10,979 nt of DNA from an uncultured Cellvibrio sp. (GCA_946482385.1 CAMLRI010000025.1:1-10979); one strand, 5' to 3'; positions 1-6,865 are shown, counted from the stretch's first letter. Notes: generated from the letters alone by a model not told the origin. Numbers and translations: made by a program.

Positions 1-471
1 AGCCTGCAGTTGCCTGTGCATTGGTACAAACCCCTGGTCGGCCTGGTATTGGTCTATGCCGCCATTCGCTCTTTTTATAGCGCCCCTTCGGCCTCCAGTT
101 ATCCGCTGCGCCTCCCCTCGCCCTGGGTGTTGTTGGCAATGGGGCTGGCGCTGGGTTTTTTGTCGGGCCTGACCGGTGTGGGTGGCGGGATTTTCCTAAG
201 CCCGCTGCTACTGTTCTTGCGCTGGGCGCCGCTCAAGGTGATCTCCGGGGTGGCGGCGGCGTTTATCCTGGTGAATTCCTGTGCCGGTATTTTGGGGGTA
301 ATGAGCAGTGGCGCCAGTGTCCACCCCGGCCTGCCGCTGTGGATATTGGTGGTACTGGTGGGCGGTTATATAGGTGCCGAGTACGGCAGCCGGCGCCTGG
401 CCAACCCCATCATCCAGCGGTTGCTGGGCGTGGTGCTGTTATTGGCTGGCGCCAAGATGATACTGGCGTGA
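1..471 (+). CDS. TauE/SafE-family membrane exporter, 3' part only
   Basis: This is the C-terminal 156 codons of a polytopic inner-membrane protein; the frame is open from base 1, so the true start lies left of the window. Hydrophobic helices alternate with short loops, and the family signature at the start of the second half-repeat is visible (GFLSGLTGVGGGIFLSPLLL), followed by the usual small-residue helix (VISGVAAAFILVNSCAGILG) and a last helix ending in AKMILA just before TGA at 469-471. TauE/SafE proteins export sulfite, sulfoacetate or other small organic or sulfur anions; the substrate cannot be read from the sequence. The gene converges on moaB with only 10 bases between the two stop codons, so it is not part of the nitrate operon and any functional link is unproven. 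The family call is firm, the substrate unknown. Confidence 0.85.
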   Translation, partial: SLQLPVHWYKPLVGLVLVYAAIRSFYSAPSASSYPLRLPSPWVLLAMGLALGFLSGLTGVGGGIFLSPLLLFLRWAPLKVISGVAAAFILVNSCAGILGVMSSGASVHPGLPLWILVVLVGGYIGAEYGSRRLANPIIQRLLGVVLLLAGAKMILA

Positions 472-481
472 TGCCTGCGCT

Positions 482-994
482 TTAGGGTTTGCGCAGCTGG
501 CCAACAAAGTTGCAGGGGCGATGGCGGGCATCCAGCTGGTCTTTGATGATCTTGTCCCAGGCGGTGGTGCAGGCGCCGGTGGAACCGGGCAGGCAGAAAA
601 TCAGGGTGCGGTTGGCCAGGCCGGCGGTGGCGCGGGATTGGATGGTGGAGGTGCCTATCTCCTCATAGGAAACCTGGCGGAACAGCTCGCCAAAGCCCAC
701 CACGGTTTTGTCGAATAGCGGTGTTACCGCCTCTACCGTGGAATCGCGCCCGGCAAAGCCGGTGCCGCCGGTAATCAACACCACCTGGGCCTCGGCATCC
801 ACAATCCATTGGGATAGCACCGCGCGGATTTGGTAAATATCGTCGATTACCAGTTGGCGGTCGTGCAGGCGATGGCCAGCCTGGGTCAGTAAATCCTGCA
901 ATTTTTGCCCGGAGGTATCGCTATCCAGGTTGCGGGTGTCGGAAACGGTGAGCACGCAGATATTGAGCGGCACAAATTCTTTTTCGGATGACAT
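482..994 (-). CDS. moaB: Molybdenum cofactor biosynthesis protein MoaB
   Basis: A 170-residue MoaB/MogA-fold protein, the same length as Escherichia coli MoaB. Visible signatures are ILTVSDTR-like LTVSDTRN (residues 15-22), the DTSG turn (26-29), the nucleotide/pterin-binding VLITGGTG (72-79) followed by GRD (82-84), the helix EEIGTSTIQSRA (111-122) and the PGST loop (136-139). MogA/MoaB proteins adenylylate molybdopterin before molybdenum insertion, although E. coli MoaB itself appears dispensable. I chose ATG at 994 because AGGAAC lies 10 bases upstream; an in-frame TTG at 1021 would swallow that ribosome site and add nine residues absent from homologues. It follows moaA in the same direction with 118 bases between, most of it occupied by an inverted repeat, so the two are probably cotranscribed. 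Confidence 0.93.
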   Translation of the reverse strand: MSSEKEFVPLNICVLTVSDTRNLDSDTSGQKLQDLLTQAGHRLHDRQLVIDDIYQIRAVLSQWIVDAEAQVVLITGGTGFAGRDSTVEAVTPLFDKTVVGFGELFRQVSYEEIGTSTIQSRATAGLANRTLIFCLPGSTGACTTAWDKIIKDQLDARHRPCNFVGQLRKP

Positions 995-1053
995 AAGTTG
1001 TTTTGTTCCTGGTAAAAGCAAAATCGCTGGCGTGGAGAGCTGGTCGGGGGATA

Positions 1054-1121
1054 GGGGGTTGAGACCATCGGATGCCGACGCTGAGCCCCCATGGATGGGT
1101 TCACGGCGTGTCTCAACCCCC
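1054..1121. repeat. Inverted repeat element, copy 1 (moaA-moaB gap)
   Basis: Perfect 12-bp arms, GGGGGTTGAGAC (1054-1065) and GTCTCAACCCCC (1110-1121), flank a 44-base core. The core contains GATGCCGAC (1071-1079), GAGCC, a small hairpin CCCA-TGGA-TGGG (1087-1098) and ACGGCGTG (1103-1110). A 40-base stretch (1071-1110) aligns without gaps to 3589-3628 at 31 of 40 positions, so these are two copies of one element. The right arm overlaps the last two Gly codons and stop of moaA, meaning the other arm is an inverted copy of the moaA 3' end. There is no T-tract, so it is not an obvious intrinsic terminator. Confidence 0.8.
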
Positions 1122-2108
1122 GGTCATATTCATAAACCGCACAATCTGGGGTTCATCCTGGGTTAAATCAAACTGGTGCTTTTCCGGCTTGTTGGCCATG
1201 GCGGCCACAATCCGCTCCCGCAGCCGTTGGGGCGGATTGTCGCTCTCGCGCAGGGCCGCGCGCAAATCCACGCTGTTTTCCTGGCCCAGGCACAGCAGCA
1301 GCCGGCCGGTGGCAGTCACCCGCACCCGGTTGCAACTGCCGCAAAAATTTTCCGAGTGGGGCGATATAAAGCCAATCCGCGAGCCATAGCCGGGCACCTG
1401 CCAATAGCGCGCCGGGCCGCTGCGGTGATCGGCTTGCGACAGGGGCGCCAGCGCCCAATGGGCAGCCAGGCTGTCGCGCAGCTCGGCGCTGCTAACAAAT
1501 TCCGCCGCGCGGCCGTGCTCGTCAATTCGCCCCAGGGGCATCTCCTCAATAAAACTGATATCCAGCCCCTCATCCAGGGCAAAGCGCACCAGGGCAGGCA
1601 CCTCATCGGCGTTGTAGTGCTTAAGGGCCACGCAGTTGAGTTTGATGCGGGCAAAGCCCGCCGCCTGGGCCGCCTTGATACCAGCCAGCACCTGCTGCAG
1701 GTCGCCAAAGCGGGTCAGCTGGCGAAAGCGCGCCGGGTTAAGGCTGTCCAGGCTGATATTAATGCGCGTCACGCCGGCGTCTTTCAGCGCCTGGGCGTAC
1801 TGGGGCAGGTGGGTGCCATTGGTAGTCAGGCACAGCTCGCGCAGGCCGGGCAGCTGCCCCAGCCGCTCCATTAGCTGCACCGCTCCCCGCCGCACCAGGG
1901 GCTCGCCGCCGGTAATGCGCAGCTTGCTAACCCCCAGCTCAACAAAGGCCTCGCCCAGTTGTGCAAACTCCTCAATGCTCAGTACCTGGTCGCGCGGCAA
2001 AAAGGTCATCTCCTCCGCCATGCAATACACACAGCGCAGGTCGCAGCGGTCGGTAATCGACAGGCGGACATAGTTAATGGTGCGGCCAAAGCCATCAATC
2101 AATTGCAT
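1113..2108 (-). CDS. moaA: GTP 3',8-cyclase MoaA (radical SAM)
   Basis: A 331-residue radical-SAM enzyme for the first step of molybdopterin synthesis: GTP to 3',8-cyclo-7,8-dihydro-GTP, completed by MoaC, which is not in the window. The N-terminal SAM cluster motif is C22-X3-C26-X2-C29, the GGEP motif is at 67-70, the second 4Fe-4S cluster that binds GTP is C256-X2-C259-X13-C273, and the protein ends in the conserved Gly-Gly tail (330-331) needed for activity in the family. Every key residue is intact. The ATG at 2108 is fixed by an in-frame TAA 18 bases upstream; no clear Shine-Dalgarno is visible. A sigma-54-type promoter match lies just upstream at 2148-2163. moaB follows, giving a two-gene cofactor unit that serves molybdoenzymes such as nitrate reductase. 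Confidence 0.96.
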   Translation of the reverse strand: MQLIDGFGRTINYVRLSITDRCDLRCVYCMAEEMTFLPRDQVLSIEEFAQLGEAFVELGVSKLRITGGEPLVRRGAVQLMERLGQLPGLRELCLTTNGTHLPQYAQALKDAGVTRINISLDSLNPARFRQLTRFGDLQQVLAGIKAAQAAGFARIKLNCVALKHYNADEVPALVRFALDEGLDISFIEEMPLGRIDEHGRAAEFVSSAELRDSLAAHWALAPLSQADHRSGPARYWQVPGYGSRIGFISPHSENFCGSCNRVRVTATGRLLLCLGQENSVDLRAALRESDNPPQRLRERIVAAMANKPEKHQFDLTQDEPQIVRFMNMTGG

Positions 2109-2147
2109 ATATATAAGAACGCATTAACAGAACACGGGATTGGCTAA

Positions 2148-2163
2148 AGCAAGTTGCTCGCCA
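2148..2163 (-). promoter_or_regulatory. Putative sigma-54 (-24/-12) promoter for moaAB
   Basis: Read on the minus strand: TGGCGA, five bases, TTGCT. The invariant GG and GC are 12 bases apart, as RpoN promoters need, and the -12 half (TTGCT) is perfect; the -24 half has G in place of A after TGGC. The predicted start is near 2137, giving a leader of about 28 bases to moaA. Confidence 0.55.
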
Positions 2164-2342
2164 GTGCCTAACAGCTTAACGCCTGATACCCAAAAAAGCC
2201 TGATCCAAAATGGTGAATTTATCGCAGCCTTGGCTTTGTGGCGGCGATTTTCCGGGTGCCATGGGTTTATGCGGGGGCAGCCTTTGGTTGTAGGGGCGGT
2301 TAAAAAACCACACAAAAACAAAAATGCATCCATATGAATCAC

Positions 2343-2454
2343 TGCGCACCATTACTTTGTTTTTTGTTGGTGCATTTTTAAAAAATCAAAAAATCCATTT
2401 TTGCCTGTTGCTGGTGCGCTCTTGCACCAATAGCAAACATAAAAAAATCGGTGC
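2343..2454. promoter_or_regulatory. Cluster of GGTGC/GCACC half-sites, possible NtrC-type enhancer
   Basis: Five half-sites lie within 112 bases: TGCGCACCA (2343-2351), TTGGTGCA (2367-2374), TGGTGC (2412-2417), GCACCA (2424-2429) and CGGTGC (2449-2454). NtrC dimers bind GCACC-few bases-GGTGC; the first pair has that polarity but is too widely spaced, and the 2412-2429 pair is a palindrome of reversed polarity. The distance, about 130-240 bases before the cobA start, is right for an enhancer. The half-site match is seen; the NtrC assignment is inference. Confidence 0.3.
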
Positions 2455-2556
2455 CACTGAGGGCGCTGCCTGGCGGGTGCCGCTGGCGGCTGGTTTTGTG
2501 TTTGTAACTTAATGAAAAATATAGGGAAATAATTTTTTTAAGGAAACTTTTGGTTC

Positions 2557-2572
2557 TGGCATTGCGCTTGCA
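2557..2572 (+). promoter_or_regulatory. Putative sigma-54 (-24/-12) promoter for cobA-nirBD
   Basis: TGGCAT, five bases, TTGCA matches the RpoN consensus closely (TGGCAC-N5-TTGCA/T), with GG (2558-2559) and GC (2570-2571) 12 bases apart. The predicted start is near 2583, leaving a leader of about 53 bases before cobA. This is the best promoter match in the window and fits nitrogen control of nitrite assimilation. Confidence 0.7.
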
Positions 2573-2635
2573 AATCTCCTGGTGTGATCAAACAACAGCT
2601 GCCCTGCAGTGCACCGAGACGTAACAGGTATCGCC

Positions 2636-3526
2636 ATGAACACATTTGCCGCGCCCGAACTTGCCTCTGGCCTTGTTTATAAAGCCAGCGTAGAAACCCT
2701 GGCACCCAGCGTGAAAAAAACGGGCAGCTCGGGCAAGAATGCCAGTGCTGTTCGCCCTGGCAAAGTCTGGCTGGTGGGTGCCGGCCCCGGCGATGCCGAG
2801 CTGCTCACTCTTAAAGCCCTGCGCGCCATCAACACCGCCGATGTGATTTTTTACGATTACCTGGTCAGCCCGGAAATCCGCGCCCTTTTTCCCAAAAATA
2901 TTCCCGCTTTTTATGTTGGCAAAGCCAAAAACCAACACAGCATCGCCCAGGAAGATTTAAACCAACTGCTGGTCAACCAGGCGCAGCTTGGCCTCAATGT
3001 GTGCCGCATTAAAGGTGGCGACCCCTTTGTGTTTGGCCGCGGCGGCGAAGAATTGCTGGAGCTGCGCAGCGCCGGCATAGCCGCCGAAGTGATTCCCGGT
3101 ATTACCTCTGCATCTGGCTGCAGCACCTACGCCGATATTCCGCTGACCCATCGCGGTATTGCCCAGGGCTGCACTTTTGTTACCGGCCATGCGGAAAAAA
3201 GTCTCGACCTGAATTGGCAGGCGCTGGCGCAACTTAAACACACCTTGGTGTTTTACATGGGCCTGACTCGCGCCGATTTAATTGCCGAAAAATTGCTGGC
3301 CGGCGGCCTGAGCGACACCACGCCGGTGGCCATTATCGAAAACGGCTGCCGCGCCAACCAGCGCAACATTATTTGCACCCTGGCCGATTTTCCCGCCGCT
3401 GTATTGCGCGAGCAGGTGCAATCGCCGGCGCTGATTATTGTGGGCGAGGTGGTCAACCTGCGCGAGCAATTACAGCAGCCGCAAGTGCAGCAGTTTATGC
3501 AAGAGCAGCAATACCTGTTGGCTTAA
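2636..3526 (+). CDS. cobA: Uroporphyrinogen-III C-methyltransferase (SUMT)
   Basis: A 296-residue SAM-dependent enzyme that methylates uroporphyrinogen III at C2 and C7 to precorrin-2, the branch point to siroheme, the prosthetic group of NirB. Family motifs in order: VWLVGAGPGDAELLTLKA (44-61), KGGDPFVFGRGGEE (126-139, SAM loop), VIPGITSASGCSTYADIPLT (152-171), FVTGH (181-185) and the FYMGL strand (206-210). About 40 extra residues precede the catalytic domain; they are Ser/Ala/Lys-rich and of unknown role. It is a stand-alone methyltransferase without the CysG-type dehydrogenase/ferrochelatase domain, so that step must be encoded elsewhere. I chose ATG 2636 (CAGG about 9 bases upstream) over the in-frame GTG at 2609, which has no ribosome site. 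It is first in the operon with nirB and nirD. Confidence 0.94.
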   Translation: MNTFAAPELASGLVYKASVETLAPSVKKTGSSGKNASAVRPGKVWLVGAGPGDAELLTLKALRAINTADVIFYDYLVSPEIRALFPKNIPAFYVGKAKNQHSIAQEDLNQLLVNQAQLGLNVCRIKGGDPFVFGRGGEELLELRSAGIAAEVIPGITSASGCSTYADIPLTHRGIAQGCTFVTGHAEKSLDLNWQALAQLKHTLVFYMGLTRADLIAEKLLAGGLSDTTPVAIIENGCRANQRNIICTLADFPAAVLREQVQSPALIIVGEVVNLREQLQQPQVQQFMQEQQYLLA

Positions 3527-3549
3527 TCGCTTTTACAAATCCGTAGCAA

Positions 3550-3653
3550 GGAAAGAACAGCGTCTCTCTCAGCCCCGAGAGAGGCATGGATGCCGACCTC
3601 GAGCCTACAAGGATGTATTTACGGCGTGGGCTGAGAGAGATGCTGTTCTTTCC
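3550..3653 (+). repeat. Inverted repeat element, copy 2 (cobA-nirB gap), 26-bp stem
   Basis: Arms 3550-3575 and 3628-3653 pair over 26 bp with a single G-T wobble (G3562 with T3641). The 52-base core carries two small GGA hairpins, GGCA-TGGA-TGCC (3583-3594) and TACA-AGGA-TGTA (3606-3617), and shares 31 of 40 bases with the element between moaA and moaB. The second hairpin reads ACAAGGATGT, very close to the CsrA/RsmA selected consensus. CTCTCTC (3564-3570) can alternatively pair with GAGAGAG (3577-3583), competing with the long stem. It lies inside the operon transcript, 23 bases after the cobA stop, without a T-tract. Confidence 0.85.
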
Positions 3654-3702
3654 GAATGATATGAATTTTTAGCAACAACAAAATTACAACCGTGAGGCAG
3701 TT

Positions 3703-6243
3703 ATGAAGAAGCGCATTATCGTAGTCGGCAACGGCATGGTGGGGCACAAGTTTATCGACAACCTGGCCAACCACGCTGACGCCAGCCAGTATCAATTGAT
3801 TACTTTTTCCGAAGAGCCGCGCCTGGCCTATGACCGCGTGCAACTCTCCAAATATTTCTCCGGTTCCAGCGCCGAAGATTTAATGCTCACCAGCACCGAT
3901 TATTACAACGAGAAAGGTGTGCAATATATCCTCAGCGACAAAGTGGTCGATTTGGATTTTGACAACAAAGAAATCATCACCGCCTCTGGCCGCCGTGAAG
4001 CTTACGACAAGCTGGTGCTGGCCACCGGCTCTTACCCCTTTGTGCCGCCCATTCCCGGCAACAACGGTGAACATTGTTTGGTATACCGCACCATCGAAGA
4101 TTTGGAGCGCATTACCACCTCGGCACAAGTGAGCAAAGTAGGTGTGGTTGTGGGCGGTGGCCTGCTCGGCTTGGAAGCTGCTGCAGCACTAAAAAATTCC
4201 GGCCTGGAAACCCATGTGGTGGAATTTGCCCCGCGCCTGATGGCTGTGCAACTGGATGAAGGCGGCGGCCGTTTGCTGCGCCGCAAAATTGAAGAGTTGG
4301 GTGTGCGTGTGCACACGCAAAAAGCCACTACCGAAATTGTCGCCGGTACCGAGGCGCGCTATCGCATGAACTTTGCCGATGGCAGCCATTTGGAAACCGA
4401 CATGATCCTCTTCTCTGCCGGCATCCGCCCGCAGGACGAACTGGCGCGCAAGTGTGGCATAGCTATGGGCGAGCGCGGCGGCATAGTGGTGGACAATCAC
4501 TGTCAAACCAACATCAAAGATGTTTACGCCATTGGCGAGTGCGCCCTGTGGAACAACCGCATTTACGGTTTGGTGGCGCCCGGCTATCAAATGGCTAAAG
4601 TGGCGGTATCACATATCACTGGCGGCAGCGATCAATTCCTCGGCGCCGACATGAGCACCAAATTGAAATTGCTCGGTGTGGATGTAGCCTCCATCGGCGA
4701 TGCCCACGGCAACACCCCCGGCTCCCTCAGCTACACCTACGCCAACGATGTGGAGCAGGTGTACAAGCGCATTATTGTTTCCGCCGACAACAAAAAATTG
4801 CTCGGCGCGGTATTGGTGGGCGATGTAGAAGCCTACGGCACCTTGCAATCCATGTGCGTAAACGGCATGGATCTGCCGGAAGACCCCAACTGTTTGATCC
4901 TGCCTAACGTGGAAGGCGGCGGCGCTGCCCTGGGTGTGGATGCCCTGCCGGAAAATGCCTGTGTCTGTTCCTGTTTTGATGTGAGCAAAGGCGCTATTTG
5001 CTGCGCGGTGCAAGATGGCGCCCGCACCATGGGCGATATTAAAGCTGTTACCAAAGCCTCCACCGGTTGCGGCGGCTGCTCGGCCCTGGCCAAGCAGGTA
5101 ATGGATTCCGAATTGAAAAAACTCGGCGTGGAAGTGAGCAACCATATTTGCGAACACTTTCCCCACTCGCGCCAAGAGCTGGCCGACATAGTGCGCGTCA
5201 AGCAAATCAAAACTTTTGACGAACTGCTCGACAGCCACGGCAAAGGCCTGGGGTGCGATATTTGTAAGCCGGCAGTGGGTTCTATCCTGGCGTCATTCTG
5301 GAACGAATATGTGTTGGATAAAAAACACATAGGCCTGCAAGACACCAACGATATTTTTCTCGGCAATATGCAAAAAGATGGCACCTACTCAATAGTGCCG
5401 CGCATTGCCGGCGGTGAAATCACCCCCGAAAAATTAATTGTGCTGGGCCAAATTGGTAAAGAGTACAAGCTCTACACCAAAATCACCGGCGGCCAACGTA
5501 TCGACCTGTTTGGTGCGCAATTGCACCAGCTGCCGGAAATTTGGAAAAAACTGGTGGATGCCGGTTTTGAAACTGGCCACGCTTACGGCAAATCGGTGCG
5601 CACGGTGAAATCCTGCGTCGGCTCCACCTGGTGCCGCTACGGGGTGTTGGATTCCGTGGGCATGGCGATTGAAATTGAAAACCGCTACAAGGGTTTGCGC
5701 TCGCCCCACAAACTGAAGTTTGCGGTATCCGGTTGTACCCGCGAGTGCGCCGAAGCGCAAAGCAAAGACATAGGTGTGATTGCCACCGAAACCGGTTGGA
5801 GCCTTTACACCTGCGGCAACGGCGGTATGCGCCCGCGCCACGCCGATTTGTTTGCCACAGGTTTGGATAACGAAACCCTGATCAAATACATCGACCGTAT
5901 CCTGATGTTCTACTGCCGCACTGCCGACCGTTTGCAGCGCACCTCGGTGTGGTTCGAAAACCTCGAAGGCGGTTTGGATTACCTCAAGAAAGTGGTCATC
6001 GACGACAAGCTGGGCATCTGCGCCGAGTTGGAAGCGCAAATGGCGCACAACATCAGCCAATACCAGTGCGAGTGGAAAACCACAGTGGAAAACCCCGAGC
6101 TGCAAAAGCGCTTCAAGCACTTTATCAACAGCGACAAAAAAGACGACAACCTGGCCTATGTGGTGGAGCGCGAACAAATTCGCCCGGCCACTGCCCTGGA
6201 GCGCAAACACAGCGATATCCAGTTTGTGGAATTGGTGGATTGA
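3703..6243 (+). CDS. nirB: Assimilatory NADH nitrite reductase, large subunit
   Basis: An 846-residue cytoplasmic flavo-siroheme enzyme that reduces nitrite to ammonium with NADH, acting with NirD. Domains in order: FAD-binding GNGMVG (9-14) and the matching YAIGECA (275-281); NADH-binding VVVGGGLLGLEAA (148-160); a BFD-like [2Fe-2S] domain with C420/C422/C424 and C456-X2-C459; a second BFD-like segment with C483 and C518-X2-C521; a nitrite/sulfite-reductase ferredoxin-like half-domain (about 555-625); and the siroheme/4Fe-4S domain with C638-X5-C644 and C678-X3-C682. All cofactor ligands are present and the length is typical for the family. GAGG five bases before ATG 3703 supports the start. 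It is separated from cobA by 176 bases containing a long stem-loop, and nirD follows after 81 bases. Typical regulation of the family is by nitrogen limitation and nitrate or nitrite; the upstream sigma-54 promoter agrees. Confidence 0.98.
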   Translation: MKKRIIVVGNGMVGHKFIDNLANHADASQYQLITFSEEPRLAYDRVQLSKYFSGSSAEDLMLTSTDYYNEKGVQYILSDKVVDLDFDNKEIITASGRREAYDKLVLATGSYPFVPPIPGNNGEHCLVYRTIEDLERITTSAQVSKVGVVVGGGLLGLEAAAALKNSGLETHVVEFAPRLMAVQLDEGGGRLLRRKIEELGVRVHTQKATTEIVAGTEARYRMNFADGSHLETDMILFSAGIRPQDELARKCGIAMGERGGIVVDNHCQTNIKDVYAIGECALWNNRIYGLVAPGYQMAKVAVSHITGGSDQFLGADMSTKLKLLGVDVASIGDAHGNTPGSLSYTYANDVEQVYKRIIVSADNKKLLGAVLVGDVEAYGTLQSMCVNGMDLPEDPNCLILPNVEGGGAALGVDALPENACVCSCFDVSKGAICCAVQDGARTMGDIKAVTKASTGCGGCSALAKQVMDSELKKLGVEVSNHICEHFPHSRQELADIVRVKQIKTFDELLDSHGKGLGCDICKPAVGSILASFWNEYVLDKKHIGLQDTNDIFLGNMQKDGTYSIVPRIAGGEITPEKLIVLGQIGKEYKLYTKITGGQRIDLFGAQLHQLPEIWKKLVDAGFETGHAYGKSVRTVKSCVGSTWCRYGVLDSVGMAIEIENRYKGLRSPHKLKFAVSGCTRECAEAQSKDIGVIATETGWSLYTCGNGGMRPRHADLFATGLDNETLIKYIDRILMFYCRTADRLQRTSVWFENLEGGLDYLKKVVIDDKLGICAELEAQMAHNISQYQCEWKTTVENPELQKRFKHFINSDKKDDNLAYVVEREQIRPATALERKHSDIQFVELVD

Positions 6244-6257
6244 TAAATCCCTCCCGG

Positions 6258-6278
6258 CCTCCCTTTGTTAAAGGGAGG
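6258..6278. repeat. Perfect hairpin in the nirB-nirD gap
   Basis: CCTCCCTTT, loop GTT, AAAGGGAGG: a 9-bp perfect stem starting 14 bases after the nirB stop. No T-run follows, so it is unlikely to stop transcription; it could stabilise or be a processing point in the nirB mRNA. Sequences of this look recur as intergenic repeats in several bacteria, which I recall but cannot test here. Confidence 0.7.
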
Positions 6279-6324
6279 TGCTGGGTGTGCCTAGGAATGA
6301 ACCCCTATTTTTGTGAGAAATATC

Positions 6325-6657
6325 ATGAGCGAAAAACCCTGGATCAGTGTGTGTGAAATTGAAGATTTGCTTCCCGATACCGGCGTCTGCGCCCTGGTGA
6401 ATAACCAACAGGTGGCGATTTTCCACTCGCGCCGTTTGAATGAAGTGTTTGCCGTATCCAACTTTGACCCGGTGGGCGAAGCCAATGTGCTGTCGCGCGG
6501 CATTATCGGTTCCCTCGGCGATGCGGTGGTGATTGCATCGCCGCTCTACAAAGAACACTACAACCTGCGCACCGGCGAGTGTTTGGAAAAACCCGAATAC
6601 CGCATTTCGGTTTACCCGGTGCGGGTGGATGATGGTTTGGTGCAAGTGCAGGTGTAA
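6325..6657 (+). CDS. nirD: Nitrite reductase small subunit NirD
   Basis: A 110-residue Rieske-fold protein that partners NirB. It matches E. coli NirD (108 residues) along its length: ICKIDDILPETGVCAL-like VCEIEDLLPDTGVCAL (9-24), QVAIF (29-33), FAVSN.DP (42-49), NVLSRGIIG (54-62) and ASPLYKEHYNLRTGECLE (71-88). The Cys/His pairs that hold a [2Fe-2S] cluster in true Rieske proteins are absent, as in other NirD proteins, so it is structural or accessory rather than electron-carrying. I chose ATG 6325, preceded by GTGAGAAA, over the in-frame GTG at 6313, which adds four residues and overlaps the likely ribosome site. It is last in the operon; the terminator at 6768 follows after 110 bases of apparently featureless DNA. 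Confidence 0.95.
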   Translation: MSEKPWISVCEIEDLLPDTGVCALVNNQQVAIFHSRRLNEVFAVSNFDPVGEANVLSRGIIGSLGDAVVIASPLYKEHYNLRTGECLEKPEYRISVYPVRVDDGLVQVQV

Positions 6658-6767
6658 GACTTAGCTAATGCGGTGTATGAGTTTGCGAATGCAGATGAAT
6701 AGACGGCATCTGATGGTGCGTTAACGAGCTTTCCTTCTTCTTCGACTGCTTCATGAGTCGGCTTTAT

Positions 6768-6793
6768 GGGCAACCCTTGGGTTGCCCTTTTTT
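6768..6793 (+). terminator. Rho-independent terminator of cobA-nirBD
   Basis: GGGCAACCC, loop TT, GGGTTGCCC then six T: a perfect 9-bp GC-rich stem with a T-tract, a textbook intrinsic terminator for rightward transcription. Confidence 0.92.
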
Positions 6794-6794
6794 A

Positions 6795-6816
6795 TGGTGG
6801 CCATCCATGGCCACCA
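6795..6816. repeat. Perfect hairpin after the nirD terminator
   Basis: TGGTGGCCAT, loop CC, ATGGCCACCA: a 10-bp perfect stem immediately after the terminator T-tract. It has no T-run of its own on either strand. It may be a backup barrier to transcription between the convergent operons or a remnant repeat. Confidence 0.6.
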
Positions 6817-6842
6817 CCCTTCGGGCCGCCGTTTCGGCGTTT

Positions 6843-6865
6843 AAAATGGCTCCCGGCCATTTTTT
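6843..6865. terminator. Possible bidirectional terminator between convergent operons
   Basis: AAAATGGC, loop TCCCG, GCCATTTT followed by further T (6864-6865) on the plus strand; on the minus strand the same stem ends in TTTT. It sits between the nirD terminator and the end of the leftward receiver-protein gene and could stop transcripts from either side. The stem has only four G-C pairs, so it is weaker than the one at 6768. Confidence 0.5.

Larger units (their letters stand above)
2109..2635. other. Divergent control region between moaA and cobA
   Basis: About 530 bases with no convincing gene. It holds a leftward -24/-12 promoter match near moaA, a rightward one near cobA, and a GGTGC/GCACC half-site cluster between them. 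An imperfect hairpin (ATCGCAGCC 2221-2229 with GGCGGCGAT 2240-2248) lies near the moaA side, and the stretch 2301-2450 is rich in A and T runs, which would favour DNA bending between an enhancer and a sigma-54 promoter. Small open frames on both strands here look random in composition and lack ribosome sites. Confidence 0.7.

Noticed and set aside
475..496. CTGCGC...GCGCAG hairpin at the TauE-moaB convergence, as a shared terminator
   Set aside because: Only six base pairs with a ten-base loop and no T-tract on either strand.
995..1021. Nine-residue extension of MoaB from a TTG start
   Set aside because: It contains the AGGAAC ribosome site for ATG 994, and the 170-residue form matches the family length and N-terminus.
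1054..1121. CsrA/RsmA control of moaAB by the copy-1 element
   Set aside because: The GGA hairpin is on the plus strand, while moaAB is transcribed from the other strand, so its mRNA lacks the GGA motif here.
2124..2342. Small open frames on both strands upstream of moaA (65-72 codons)
   Set aside because: No ribosome site, odd composition, overlap with the sigma-54 promoter match and with each other; no family resemblance.
4609..6210. Long antisense frames opposite nirB
   Set aside because: They mirror the codon bias of nirB, lack ribosome sites, and show no family motifs.
6298..6356. A 19-codon open frame overlapping the nirD start, as a possible leader peptide
   Set aside because: AGGA directly abuts the ATG, leaving no spacing, and no regulatory residue run is present; most likely chance.
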